This document shows positions 37,813 through 47,253 of a stretch of DNA of 64,000 nucleotides, one piece after another. Under the pieces are notes generated by a model. The model did no database searches. It saw only the letters and a list, made by a program, of their open reading frames with translations, and was not told where the DNA came from. Numbering within the stretch: the first letter of the stretch is position 1; every line of letters starts with the position of its first letter. Origin of the DNA: Bacteroidetes bacterium GWE2_42_24 (GTDB taxonomy: Bacteria > Bacteroidota > Bacteroidia > Bacteroidales > TTA-H9); assembly GCA_001768515.1 (NCBI GenBank), contig MEOA01000001.1, forward strand, positions 1 through 64,000, written 5' to 3'. The position numbers and the translations under genes were made by a program.

Positions 37813-39102
37813 CTATCTTCTCAGGAAGTCTGAAACCAACGATTTCATCATCAGGAAGTCCTTTCTACTAGCGAAAAAGTCGCTAAAACAACAACCTGAC
37901 AATCGGTAGAATATCACCGCCTGGTAAAGAGCGCTCACCAGATAGGCAGCAGAAGCGGTAAGCCCGGCACCTGTAATTCCCCAATAAAAAACAGCCGGGT
38001 AGATAAAAATCAATGTAATAACCAAACCTGCTATCGAGGCATGCAGGTTATAACGTGGCCTGCCTGTCCCGCTGAAGTAGTGACTAAAAATCATAGTTGC
38101 TGCAAGGGCAATAACCCCAATACCCAAGGCCAGTATTACCGGCCTTATTTGACCAAATTCGGGCCCAAGCAGGGCGGCAAATACAGAAGGAGGAAAAAGA
38201 ACCAGTATCAGGACGCCGAGGAAAGTGACAATTACAGTGAATTTGAGCAGTATTAAGGTAATGATTCGGTTGTGCAAGGCGTCACCGGAATTCGAGATAT
38301 GACTAAACTGAACCAGTGAAATACTCTGACCCACGATTCGTAATCCTTCGGCTAGCTGGGCTCCTGCGTTATATACACCTAGTGCGGCAGGCCCGAGGAC
38401 AGGAGAAATGATATAAAAGCTAAGCCGTTTATTGGCCAGGTGAATTGCACTGGCCATCTGACTCTGAGATCCAAAGGTGAATATTTCGCACAGAAGTGTT
38501 TTCCAACCCGTGAGTGTCTCGGGCTTCATCCATTTCATGGTGTATAAAAAACCAGCCAGCCATGAAAAACCATAACCACAGTAGAGCGCAATCACCCATG
38601 CACGGGCATCCCTAACCTTCAATATAAACAGCATGAAAACCAATCCGACTAACTGCATCAATATCTGAAGCGAAAAAACTTTGTTATAGTTGGCCACCTG
38701 CTCTTTGCCTAATAGAAGATTTTGGTGAATTCCTGCCAAGGAAACGAGAAATGAGATCAACAGAATATGAAGCGCATATCCTTCGGGTATCACCGCTAAT
38801 CGTATCATTGAAAAAAAAGAAATCACCATTCCGGCCGCAATTGCAAGCACAACGACAACTACAGCCCAAATATAAGATGGAATCAAAAGGCGCCACAACG
38901 AGACCCTGGGAGCAAAATAAACGAGTGAACTGCCACCAAAAAAATCATTGGCCATCGCAATCACTGTCACATCTAAAAGAATGATACCGGCAATCCCATA
39001 AGCCTCTGCCCCCATCCACCGGGTACTCAATACCACCATCACCACGCTGATTACCGCGTTAACAAGACGGGCACCGGTTGTCATGAGCACCTGCTTAAAC
39101 AT
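37813..39102 (-). CDS. polysaccharide/lipid-linked oligosaccharide flippase
   Basis: Wzx-like membrane protein of 429 residues with about twelve hydrophobic segments (first MFKQVLMTTGARLVNAVISV). It resembles oligosaccharide flippases of the MOP superfamily that move lipid-linked glycans across the inner membrane. Its start overlaps the end of the formyltransferase-like gene by eight bases, which implies translational coupling and a shared surface-glycan task. Confidence 0.85.
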   Translation of the reverse strand: MFKQVLMTTGARLVNAVISVVMVVLSTRWMGAEAYGIAGIILLDVTVIAMANDFFGGSSLVYFAPRVSLWRLLIPSYIWAVVVVVLAIAAGMVISFFSMIRLAVIPEGYALHILLISFLVSLAGIHQNLLLGKEQVANYNKVFSLQILMQLVGLVFMLFILKVRDARAWVIALYCGYGFSWLAGFLYTMKWMKPETLTGWKTLLCEIFTFGSQSQMASAIHLANKRLSFYIISPVLGPAALGVYNAGAQLAEGLRIVGQSISLVQFSHISNSGDALHNRIITLILLKFTVIVTFLGVLILVLFPPSVFAALLGPEFGQIRPVILALGIGVIALAATMIFSHYFSGTGRPRYNLHASIAGLVITLIFIYPAVFYWGITGAGLTASAAYLVSALYQAVIFYRLSGCCFSDFFASRKDFLMMKSLVSDFLRR

Positions 39103-40786
39103 GTTGGAAAAACCGTTTAAAATGTTCGGTAAACTTTAATTTAAAAACAGCCAGGATAAACACAAACCTCTTTCCGTCGACCACTTTGTTTAATGTGTTG
39201 AAATTATAGGTATGAATCCCTTCATAGAAACGATTCTTATCAACAGGAAGTATTTGCTCAATGCTTTTCTCCCGGTAATCGATTGTTGAAAGTACCTCTA
39301 CCTCATTGATCACAACCTTACGGCCATAATGTACCGAGCAATCCTGTGCAGGACGATACAACTTTCCATTCAGCATAAACAGATTCCCTGCCGGACGACT
39401 ACTCCTCAGATCACTCTTCACAGGATTTAAAGGATGGGGGTAATAAGGTCCACGCAAATCATCGGCAAAGAATAAATAAAGATGAATACTGGGGGCATCT
39501 TTTGTGGTACAAAACAGCCACCAACGGCTCCGCTCAAACCACAGCACAGGGTCGACCCCGGGTAGGTTATCAATCAACACTGTGTCCAAAACTAATTTCA
39601 TGTCCGGAAGTTGCAAACGGTATAGCCTGATTTGCCGGGCTGCAAAACTTTCAGGGGTGCAAAATAATTCACCTTCATGTTCGGTAACTGAAGGAAACGA
39701 AAGATGCCACGGTTCTTCAAGCAATACGCTACGACTTTGCGGATAGCGATCCACTTCGGCAACTCTGACCGCAGAAATCCTGCCTCTCTCTTTCCGGCAG
39801 TTATACTCTTCGAACCAAACATAATCGACTCCTCTTACCGTCACAATAAACGGATCGGCTACAAATACATTTTTTTCGGGCTTGGGAAACCACTGCCATA
39901 TGCTATTAATACAGGGGCGCAACGAGTTACCTGAAGGCGCTATAGCTATGTTCCAGTCCTCAGCCCTAAACAACTCACCAAGGTGGAAACGGAGCCTGTT
40001 AATCATCATTTTCAACAACAGGCAGATGAATGCAAAATTCCGGGGCGGCTTAAAAACAGGAGCACGCGATAGCGCAGCAACAGGATTAAGCACACCGTTT
40101 TTCAGGGCTGCAGCACAACGGGCAGGCCAGTCGACTGAGCCCCATTGTAGCTGATCGAGGTGATCACTCCAAGACCGGTTGATGGTACGAAACCATCCCT
40201 TGTAAAGCACCTCGCCATCATCAAGACGGTCGGTAATCCGCTGCAAAATCACACCCGTAACCGGATCACCCTTATAAATTTCCCATAAGCCGGGAGGACT
40301 ACCCCGATAAAACTGTTCATCGCCATGGTGAAACGACCAGACACCATGGCGGGCCGCATCCAGCACTTCTCCCCGGAGAATGCCAAAACCAAATCGCAAA
40401 AGAAAATGAAGGTCAGCATCGCGGATGGCCTCCACATCACCAGAGGAAAAAAAATTTCCAACACCCTTGGTTATAGGCCGGCAATGCATAACCCGGGCTC
40501 CTTGCATAACCGTTTCAACCGACAATAATTTTTTTGTCTTTGGCTTAAATTTATAACGATAGAAGAGATTAAACAACAACCTTGACCAATCGTAATGCCG
40601 TAAACGTTGAGAAAGCGGAACGGCTTCTGCTGGCGTAGCATCAAGTATTATTAACGCAACAACTGCTCCACGGTTTACTAAATGCCTGATGCATTCAACC
40701 TGCCATGCTTCGGCCATCTCTGATGAAAGCAATACACCAAAGCGGATGCTCCCAAGATCTGATGTAGGTTGTGTACATTGACTCAT
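39095..40786 (-). CDS. formyltransferase-like domain fused to a GINT1-like propeller domain
   Basis: A 563-residue two-domain protein. Residues about 14-230 form a Met-tRNA-formyltransferase-like Rossmann fold (IRFGVLLSSEMAEAWQVE, DLHFLLRFGFGILRGEVL), with SFHHGDEQFYRGSPPGLWE at 151-169 where classical enzymes have NxHPSLLPxYRG; the catalytic Asn is Ser here. Residues about 270-560 match the beta-propeller domain known from plant glucosamine inositolphosphorylceramide transferase (FVADPFIVTVRGVDYVWFEE, HLSFPSVTEHEGE, SRPAGNLF). This points to surface-sugar modification. TACCTTTG at 40791-40798 lies five bases before the ATG. Coupled to the flippase. Confidence 0.85.
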   Translation of the reverse strand: MSQCTQPTSDLGSIRFGVLLSSEMAEAWQVECIRHLVNRGAVVALIILDATPAEAVPLSQRLRHYDWSRLLFNLFYRYKFKPKTKKLLSVETVMQGARVMHCRPITKGVGNFFSSGDVEAIRDADLHFLLRFGFGILRGEVLDAARHGVWSFHHGDEQFYRGSPPGLWEIYKGDPVTGVILQRITDRLDDGEVLYKGWFRTINRSWSDHLDQLQWGSVDWPARCAAALKNGVLNPVAALSRAPVFKPPRNFAFICLLLKMMINRLRFHLGELFRAEDWNIAIAPSGNSLRPCINSIWQWFPKPEKNVFVADPFIVTVRGVDYVWFEEYNCRKERGRISAVRVAEVDRYPQSRSVLLEEPWHLSFPSVTEHEGELFCTPESFAARQIRLYRLQLPDMKLVLDTVLIDNLPGVDPVLWFERSRWWLFCTTKDAPSIHLYLFFADDLRGPYYPHPLNPVKSDLRSSRPAGNLFMLNGKLYRPAQDCSVHYGRKVVINEVEVLSTIDYREKSIEQILPVDKNRFYEGIHTYNFNTLNKVVDGKRFVFILAVFKLKFTEHFKRFFQHV

Positions 40787-40882
40787 AGGACAAAGGTAGA
40801 GATTTTGACGTGTTAATCGATTGACATGTGAATAGAGAACAAATTGTAATCTTCTTAATAATCTGATGTATTCTTTATTAAA

Positions 40883-42967
40883 CTATCTGATCTTAACAAT
40901 CATCTGCACTTTCACCTCCTGCCGATCGGCCCCGAGATAGTCATCCGGTCCCGTTGGGACAACAGGCTTATTATCAAGCTTACTGATTGCATATCTTACC
41001 CAGAAGGAGACCCAATCCAGAGGGTCGTAGTTCACCAGCAAGACCAGACGACTTCCTTCACCATATACCGCAGGTGCAGAGAAAGCGTAAAGCACATCAG
41101 GTTCGTACAAGTACATACGGGTATCCCAGTCATTAGCCGAAAAAAGCATAAAAACTCCGCTGATACTCCATCGCCCGATGTCAGCACGAATCTGCTGACC
41201 AACCAGATAACCATCAGCGCAGGCATCATGAAGATTTACTCTTGACCATTCAGCCAACGAGGTGAGCCTGAGGGTTCCAGTCACATCCACCCTCACTGTC
41301 CCCCGCAATGAATGCCTGTAGCGGTCAGCCAGATGATGACTGTGCTCACCGGGATTGAAGGTCAGGTTAATTTCCCTGTGCTCGTACCGATAACGGAATG
41401 TTAAGCCAGTGTTAGATGTCAACTCATATTTTCCTTTCAAACCATATTCTTCTCCTGTGGAAGGCTTGTCCACACGATAACGTAACCAGGAAAACCTGTA
41501 CATATCAGCATAACCCGAAATGATAAGCTTATGGAGCGGGATGTAGCTCAAGGCTGCATAAAGGCCTTCTTCATTGGTATTACGGCTGTTCTCACCAAAG
41601 GCAGCCCCCAGTGGGCTGTTAAAGTTCACACCATAGTTTCTGTAAAGCAAGGCTACATCGACCCGAATATCAGGCGTCCAGCGTAAACCGGTCATGATGC
41701 CTGCGGCTCCGGTTCTGGTCATTCCAGCCTCACCAAAAAGTGCCAATCGTCTCAATGTAAGCTGAAAATCAACACCGTAATTACTGCTCTCTATTCCTGA
41801 AAAGTAATACTTCTGGTAAAGCGCCTCATGTTGAGGCATCGGTGAACTATACCTCATGATATAGCCGGTAGCCCCGATTTGCAGCAACCCATTCTGCCAT
41901 GAAACCCGTCCGCCATAAACGGTCTGGGTCACGGCATCTTTGGCGGCCAGCTCACGGGTAGTACGATGCAGCCCTGAAGGCGATACGGCAGGAGTATATT
42001 GTGTTTCAGTGGAATCGGATGTATCGGCAGTACCGTCTATCTTCAGACTGCTGGCAAAGGCAGTAAAACGCCAGTGCCCGGCAGCCATCATAGTACCAGC
42101 GCCGCGCAGAAACCTGTTCTCATCAGTCCCTGTCGACGGCCTTAATCCCTGGCCATTGCGATTCAGCCATAGAGGATCAGCCGGTTTGCTAAACCCAAAA
42201 CCTGTCCACAGGGTAAGCCCTTGCCCGAAGTTGGCATGAAAATCACCTATGGCAAGTTGCTTCACCGGCCCGATGTTCTTCAGGAAGACGTAGGCCGAAT
42301 AAAAATCAAATCCCGGTTGACTTCCCGTAAAAAACTCTTCACCCGGATCCTTTTCAGCAGTGATTCCAGCCCTGAAACCACCGTTGGTTTCAAAGGCATA
42401 TTTAAAGAGCAATCGATCGGCATTGCCCGGATAAGTACCAGCATAACGGTTTTCAAGCGAATCGGCTAATGGCGAATAACCGGCCTGTCCTTTCATCGGG
42501 TGTTGCCATCGCAAGACGATGCGGCTTTTAGGCCTGAAAAAAATACGTGACAACAAACTTCGCCGTGTACCTGCCGGGCTAAAATCAAGGAAAGGGATCA
42601 CACGCGCGATTGTCAATGAATCGAACCCATCTACGGACATAAGCTCCCAGCAGGAAAGCATTTCACCATAAGCAGCAACATACACCGAGAGGCGAATCGC
42701 CTGATCGCGTGAAATTACAGGAATAGCCGACAACTCATCAAGTGTAGCCTCATTTACCTTTACCCTGTTGCGACTTAGATAGTCCATCGTTTCGATCAGG
42801 TCGCCGGGATCAGGGGACTCCTCATCCCTGTAACCTGCACCCTCAAATTCTCCCGCTATATTGTCACTAATCCTGATGGAATCAGGTGTCTGTGCTATGA
42901 TTACCAGGGAAGGAATCATCGGCAACTGCAGCAGAAAAATCCATCTTATTATTTTGTGAAACGCCAT
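40883..42967 (-). CDS. outer-membrane protein with HhH domain and beta-barrel
   Basis: Exported protein of 694 residues: signal peptide (MAFHKIIRWIFLLQLPMI to IAQ), then a ComEA-like helix-hairpin-helix region (KVNEATLDELSAIPVISRDQ near 73-92) and a long C-terminal part of amphipathic strands (LFKYAFETNGGFRAGITAE, YRFSWLRYRVD) ending VKVQMIVKIR. HhH domains usually bind DNA, so their place on an exported barrel is notable. It overlaps the upstream PorV-like gene by 19 bases. Function unknown. Confidence 0.82.
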   Translation of the reverse strand: MAFHKIIRWIFLLQLPMIPSLVIIAQTPDSIRISDNIAGEFEGAGYRDEESPDPGDLIETMDYLSRNRVKVNEATLDELSAIPVISRDQAIRLSVYVAAYGEMLSCWELMSVDGFDSLTIARVIPFLDFSPAGTRRSLLSRIFFRPKSRIVLRWQHPMKGQAGYSPLADSLENRYAGTYPGNADRLLFKYAFETNGGFRAGITAEKDPGEEFFTGSQPGFDFYSAYVFLKNIGPVKQLAIGDFHANFGQGLTLWTGFGFSKPADPLWLNRNGQGLRPSTGTDENRFLRGAGTMMAAGHWRFTAFASSLKIDGTADTSDSTETQYTPAVSPSGLHRTTRELAAKDAVTQTVYGGRVSWQNGLLQIGATGYIMRYSSPMPQHEALYQKYYFSGIESSNYGVDFQLTLRRLALFGEAGMTRTGAAGIMTGLRWTPDIRVDVALLYRNYGVNFNSPLGAAFGENSRNTNEEGLYAALSYIPLHKLIISGYADMYRFSWLRYRVDKPSTGEEYGLKGKYELTSNTGLTFRYRYEHREINLTFNPGEHSHHLADRYRHSLRGTVRVDVTGTLRLTSLAEWSRVNLHDACADGYLVGQQIRADIGRWSISGVFMLFSANDWDTRMYLYEPDVLYAFSAPAVYGEGSRLVLLVNYDPLDWVSFWVRYAISKLDNKPVVPTGPDDYLGADRQEVKVQMIVKIR

Positions 42968-43764
42968 GACAACGATAGCTGGGGAGAATAACCCAAAACA
43001 GTATGCACTGACGATGAAATATCAATCCGCAGGCGGCCTGTATGAAGCCCTGCTCCGAATGTGTATAGAGACGGCCCGGTACTCAGTCCGCCCCGCAAAT
43101 AAATTCTGTTCAACAACTGGTACTCCGCACCTATATGCACTTCTGTACTGCTTCCACTCACCTTCACTACTTCGGCTGTGGTGATCCAGCCTTCCGAGAC
43201 TTTCCACATGAGTCCTGTGGCGATTTTTGAGGCGATTTTCTCTTCGTTCATACCACTCAGCTTTTGGGATGCTGGGTTATCAATATAAGCACCCAGCGTC
43301 CAGTCATTGCTCAGCCTGATCAGCAAACCTGCACTGAAAGTAAAGCCTTCCCGTTGTTCATAATCTCCCGAAACATTGTTGAGAATAACGTTAAATCCGA
43401 TACCAACAGCGAGATATGGTCCAAAACTCCGGCCGTATGAAAACCCTATACTTTGGTCATTGTATTCTTCAAAACCAAAATGGCTGTAGGAGACGGCAAA
43501 GGCACCTTTCCATGCAGGGATAGAAAAGGCCGCAGCCTTCAGTGCCATCTCGTTTATCATAAACCGATTATCATAGTAGAAGCCAGCCTCCAAAGCAGGA
43601 CTTTCGGCAAGTGAAGCCCTGTTGGCAAAGGCTCCCCACAATCCGGGCTGACAGGTGGTGGTAAACCCCATGGCTGCCTGACGACCACCCGTTGTAACAG
43701 GATTCCCCGATGCAGACACTAAGAGCGACACCAGAGCATAAGCAATCGTAAACTTGACTCTCAT
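42949..43764 (-). CDS. PorV/PorQ-like outer-membrane barrel protein
   Basis: Exported protein of 271 residues with signal peptide (MRVKFTIAYALVSLLVSASG). GGRQAAMGFTTTCQPGLWGAF and NRASLAE match the N-terminal plug of FadL/PorV/PorQ-type barrels, and the remainder consists of strands (AFSIPAWKGAFAVSYSHFGF, IYLRGGLSTGPSLYTFGAGL) ending QLSLSWRFTK. PorV carries T9SS substrates in related bacteria; this paralogue cannot be placed more precisely. First gene of the minus-strand group with the HhH-barrel gene. Confidence 0.8.
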   Translation of the reverse strand: MRVKFTIAYALVSLLVSASGNPVTTGGRQAAMGFTTTCQPGLWGAFANRASLAESPALEAGFYYDNRFMINEMALKAAAFSIPAWKGAFAVSYSHFGFEEYNDQSIGFSYGRSFGPYLAVGIGFNVILNNVSGDYEQREGFTFSAGLLIRLSNDWTLGAYIDNPASQKLSGMNEEKIASKIATGLMWKVSEGWITTAEVVKVSGSSTEVHIGAEYQLLNRIYLRGGLSTGPSLYTFGAGLHTGRLRIDISSSVHTVLGYSPQLSLSWRFTK

Positions 43765-44094
43765 CTTATAATAATTTACCGGCTTAACTAAGGGTACATT
43801 ATATGTGCCGGATTCAGCTGTGCGTATAACCTATGATTTTGGAAGAAAGCTATTGTCAGTAACCTCAAATATAATCATAATCGGGTCAGGATGTACCCTT
43901 TCAGTAAAAAAAGATCACAAATTTAAAATTTTCTATCACCTCTATGAAGTACTTTCGTCATGAGTTTCATTGCCTTCAGATAAATCAAATAAAGACAGGT
44001 CACCTAAATCCGCACCTGACACCAGAATCGCCAGCGGGGAGTCCGGCGAAGCTAACTAAGCAAATCCTTACAGCGCAACTAATTCTAAAACCCC
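43765..44094. other. divergent promoter region between PorV-like gene and gltX
   Basis: No gene; a 60-codon frame at 43944 overlaps the gltX start and is not credible. A 10-bp perfect inverted repeat (43790-43799 and 43891-43900) is listed separately. Confidence 0.55.
43790..43900. repeat. 10-bp inverted repeat in a divergent promoter region
   Basis: AAGGGTACAT (43790-43799) and ATGTACCCTT (43891-43900) are exact inverse copies 91 bp apart. Each contains TACCCTT, near the -7 box of its outward-facing strand, so they may be paired promoter elements or operator halves. Confidence 0.5.
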
Positions 44095-44122
44095 TACCTT
44101 TGCACCAAAAATTCTCCGACAA

Positions 44123-45637
44123 ATGAATACACCGAAAGTCAGGGTACGCTTTGCCCCGAGTCCCACAGGACCTCTTCATATAGGAGGCGTACGTACGGCA
44201 CTATATAATTATTTGCTCGCCCGTCAGTTGGGGGGTGATATGATCCTGCGCATTGAAGATACCGACCAGACCCGCTTTGTTCCGGGTGCCGAAGCTTACA
44301 TCATCGAATCGCTCTCATGGTGTGGCATCCAATTCGATGAAGGAGTCCATATAGGCGGCCCTTACGGTCCCTACCGCCAAAGCGACCGTAAACAGCTCTA
44401 TGTTGAGTATGTGTATCAACTGTTAGACTCCGGCCATGCCTATTATGCCTTTGATACTCCCGAAGAACTGGAAGCTCTAAGGAATTCACATCCCAACTTT
44501 CAATACGATTCATCTACGCGCCAAGGGTTACGCAATAGCTTAACCTTGCCTGCCGGAGAAATCAAACGACTCCTCGAAGCCCGAACACCATATGTTGTCA
44601 GGGCTTGTGTTCCTGCAGGTGAAGAGATTCTTGTAAATGACCTCATCAGGGGTGAGGTACGTGTACAATCATCAACCCTCGACGATAAGGTGCTGTTCAA
44701 ATCAGACGGGATGCCCACCTATCATCTGGCTAACATTGTGGATGACCACCTGATGCTGATCACCCATGTCATCCGGGGTGAGGAGTGGCTCCCGAGTGCC
44801 CCCCTCCATGTACTTCTTTACCGCTTCTTCGGATGGCAGGCACCTCAATTTGCCCACCTTCCCCTGCTGCTTAAACCTGATGGTAATGGCAAACTGAGCA
44901 AACGCGATGGCGACCGTCTCGGGTTCCCCGTGTTTCCTTTACGCTGGACAGATCCAAAAACCGGCGACATCTCTTCAGGTTATCGCGAGTCTGGTTACTT
45001 CCCCGAAGCCTTCATTAACCTGCTCGCCCTTCTGGGCTGGAATCCGGGAACTGAGCAGGAAATCCTCTCCATGGATGAACTCATAAGGCTCTTCTCCCTC
45101 GACAGGGTAAACAAATCAGGAGCTCGCTTCGATCCCGAAAAAGCGAAATGGTTTAATCAGCAATACCTTCGAATGCAATCCAATGCAGAGCTTGCCGCAG
45201 CCTTCTTGCACGTGCTAGCAGAGAAGGGTATACAAGCTGAACCTGAGATGGCGGAAAAAGTGGTAACCCTGGTAAAAGACCGTGTAAACTTCGTTAAAGA
45301 ATTGTGGGATCAGAGCTGGTTCTTTTTTATTGCCCCCGAATCGTATGACGAGGGATTCGCTAAGAAAAGGTGGAAAGCCGATTCTGGGACCATCATTTCA
45401 GATTTAGCAAGCCGCCTGATTGCTTTGAAGGAATTCACGGTAGAAGTACTCGATGCCGAAGTGCAGCGCTTCCTGGAAGAAAAACAAATTGGCATGGGCA
45501 CTGTCATGAATGCACTTCGACTCGCCATCATCGGCTCGGGGATGGGACCCCACCTGACAGAAGTGATTGCTCTGATTGGTCGCGAAGAACTGACCAGCCG
45601 TGTCAATAGAGCTGTTTCAACCCTCAAAAACAGCTAA
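44123..45637 (+). CDS. gltX: glutamyl-tRNA synthetase
   Basis: Class I synthetase charging tRNA with glutamate; 504 residues. [20 protein letters not shown] with HIGG at 19-22, [10 protein letters not shown], and KLSKRDG at 257-263 for the KMSKS loop. The C-terminal anticodon-binding domain is complete. The first gene of gltX-folB-CWC protein, with TACCTTTG at 44095-44102 as -7 box 20 bp before the ATG. Confidence 0.98.
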   Translation: MNTPKVRVRFAPSPTGPLHIGGVRTALYNYLLARQLGGDMILRIEDTDQTRFVPGAEAYIIESLSWCGIQFDEGVHIGGPYGPYRQSDRKQLYVEYVYQLLDSGHAYYAFDTPEELEALRNSHPNFQYDSSTRQGLRNSLTLPAGEIKRLLEARTPYVVRACVPAGEEILVNDLIRGEVRVQSSTLDDKVLFKSDGMPTYHLANIVDDHLMLITHVIRGEEWLPSAPLHVLLYRFFGWQAPQFAHLPLLLKPDGNGKLSKRDGDRLGFPVFPLRWTDPKTGDISSGYRESGYFPEAFINLLALLGWNPGTEQEILSMDELIRLFSLDRVNKSGARFDPEKAKWFNQQYLRMQSNAELAAAFLHVLAEKGIQAEPEMAEKVVTLVKDRVNFVKELWDQSWFFFIAPESYDEGFAKKRWKADSGTIISDLASRLIALKEFTVEVLDAEVQRFLEEKQIGMGTVMNALRLAIIGSGMGPHLTEVIALIGREELTSRVNRAVSTLKNS

Positions 45638-45638
45638 G

Positions 45639-46010
45639 ATGAGTGTAATCTCCCTTCAGGGCATGGAATTTTATGCCTATCATGGTTGCTTCGATGCCGA
45701 GCAGGTGATCGGAACCCACTTTACTGTTGACCTGATGATCGAGACGGATGTAAGAAAGGCCGCTGTATCGGATGACCTTCACCATACCGTAAACTATCTC
45801 ACAGTTTATCAACTTGTTAAGGCTCAGATGGATCAAAAATCACATCTGCTTGAACATGTGGCACGACGTATCCTGCATGAATTGATGTTTCAGTTCGAAG
45901 CCATCAACTACGCTGAGGTAAAGGTAGCCAAGATGAACCCTCCTTTAGGAGGAAAACTCACCAGCGTTAGCGTTACAATGACAACCGAAGAACTTAACTC
46001 AGATGGATAA
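45639..46010 (+). CDS. folB: dihydroneopterin aldolase
   Basis: Folate-pathway enzyme splitting dihydroneopterin; 123 residues from the ATG at 45639, one base after the gltX stop (an upstream in-frame ATG lies inside gltX). FolB marks: SLQGMEFYAYHGCFDAEQ near residue 5, VNYLTVYQLV, LLEHVARRIL, and the family lysine in AEVKVAKMNPP. The octamer active site lies between subunits. It overlaps the next gene by eight bases. Confidence 0.94.
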   Translation: MSVISLQGMEFYAYHGCFDAEQVIGTHFTVDLMIETDVRKAAVSDDLHHTVNYLTVYQLVKAQMDQKSHLLEHVARRILHELMFQFEAINYAEVKVAKMNPPLGGKLTSVSVTMTTEELNSDG

Positions 46011-46251
46011 TAACTGCAGAACCGAGCCGGAAGGTCATTCAACAGATCCACGCAGACAGCCCAATAAGCAATGCCCCCGCTGCGGTAAATGGTTTCACTG
46101 CAGCCACAGCGGTAAATGCTGGTGCATGGAATACCAGCTAACTGCTGACATCAGGACAAAGCTCGAAGCAGAATACTCCGATTGCCTTTGCGAAAACTGC
46201 CTGAAAGAATTTGAAAAACAAGAAGAGACCGGGGATGAGCCATTGGGGTAA
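46003..46251 (+). CDS. cysteine-rich CWC-family protein
   Basis: An 82-residue protein with eight cysteines in CPRCGKWFHCSHSGKCWC and CLCENCLKEF, the arrangement of the 'Cysteine-rich CWC' family, probably a small zinc protein. Function unknown. It overlaps folB by eight bases, so it is coupled to gltX-folB. Confidence 0.85.
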   Translation: MDNNCRTEPEGHSTDPRRQPNKQCPRCGKWFHCSHSGKCWCMEYQLTADIRTKLEAEYSDCLCENCLKEFEKQEETGDEPLG

Positions 46252-46292
46252 AACCCTCAGGCCAGAAAGCAGAAAATACATTTCTTTCTAAC

Positions 46293-47234
46293 TCAGTCAA
46301 ACAATGTCTTCCATGCGCCTGAAGGCTCTGCCTCTGCTATACTGACCTTTGCAAAATTCCTTAACGGCTCTTTTCCGATCTGTTGTCCGACCTGCAGAAG
46401 GTATCTGTGTGCCATCTTTCCATAGAGGATAAATCCTGCCAAAAAACGCTGTTTATTTGGGGTCGGAAGTGCCAGACTCCCCACCGCATCAAAGGCCTTC
46501 TCCTGCCATCGTGCAAGCAACAGGCTCAGCGTCGTTATATCTCTGCAATCAGTCACCGGCGTCCGTATGCCATTCAAAACATCATCACGCAGGTCAAACA
46601 GGTCATCGACCAGTTGTACCCAACTCCCCAACAGATAGAAGGCTTGTTGCTCCGCAACACTTAACTGACGGGGTAAAGTAACTGTAAAGAACAAGCCGCC
46701 GGTACCACCCTTTTTGCAGGTAATGTTCCTAATAGTATCAAAATCTGTTTCGTCAGATAATTGAAGACGGCTCTTTTCTTCGGTTTCAAACATCGTGTCT
46801 GTCAGTGAACGAAGCAGATTGGGTTGGCAAACGCCCTGCACCAGTGAACTATAAAGCACTGCAGCCAGTTGTTCCGTTCCGCTTTCAGGCTTAAAATCAA
46901 ATGGCTGCTGAACCAAAGACTTCAACCTGCCAATCCCAATCAGATTGTCGTCGAAGCACATATCAAAAGCCGGAATGCAGGATCCTATAATCCCAAGAAG
47001 CCGGCGCTGGTCGTTTGACATTGGTTCATCGAACAGATCAAAGATAGCCGGACCAAAGAAAGCAGCAATAACACGCGTATGTTGTCGCATCCGCCTGATA
47101 AGTCTCCTGCGTAAAGGATGATCGGATGGAATAACCAATGTCAGCGGTTGAATATGATGTAGCCAGACAGCATTAAACCTACTGACATTCAACACAAAGC
47201 GAAATGCAAGCTGTAGGTTTCGGGTAATGGTCAT
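46293..47234 (-). CDS. class I isoprenoid-synthase-like protein
   Basis: A 313-residue, mostly helical protein from the ATG at 47234 (MTITRNLQLAFRF); an earlier in-frame ATG at 47282 would overlap the upstream gene. It shows two Asp-rich stretches spaced as in class I prenyl/terpene synthases: DMCFDD at 91-96 and VDDLFDLRDD at 209-218. The linker KKGGTGGLFF near 174-183 also recalls head-to-head synthases. I see no close squalene or phytoene synthase signature, so the reaction is unknown; NCBI-type labels call such proteins 'class 1 isoprenoid biosynthesis enzyme'. It follows the SAM hydroxide adenosyltransferase by 19 bp. Confidence 0.78.
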   Translation of the reverse strand: MTITRNLQLAFRFVLNVSRFNAVWLHHIQPLTLVIPSDHPLRRRLIRRMRQHTRVIAAFFGPAIFDLFDEPMSNDQRRLLGIIGSCIPAFDMCFDDNLIGIGRLKSLVQQPFDFKPESGTEQLAAVLYSSLVQGVCQPNLLRSLTDTMFETEEKSRLQLSDETDFDTIRNITCKKGGTGGLFFTVTLPRQLSVAEQQAFYLLGSWVQLVDDLFDLRDDVLNGIRTPVTDCRDITTLSLLLARWQEKAFDAVGSLALPTPNKQRFLAGFILYGKMAHRYLLQVGQQIGKEPLRNFAKVSIAEAEPSGAWKTLFD

Positions 47235-47253
47235 TGTGCATCGGTTGAATGGC

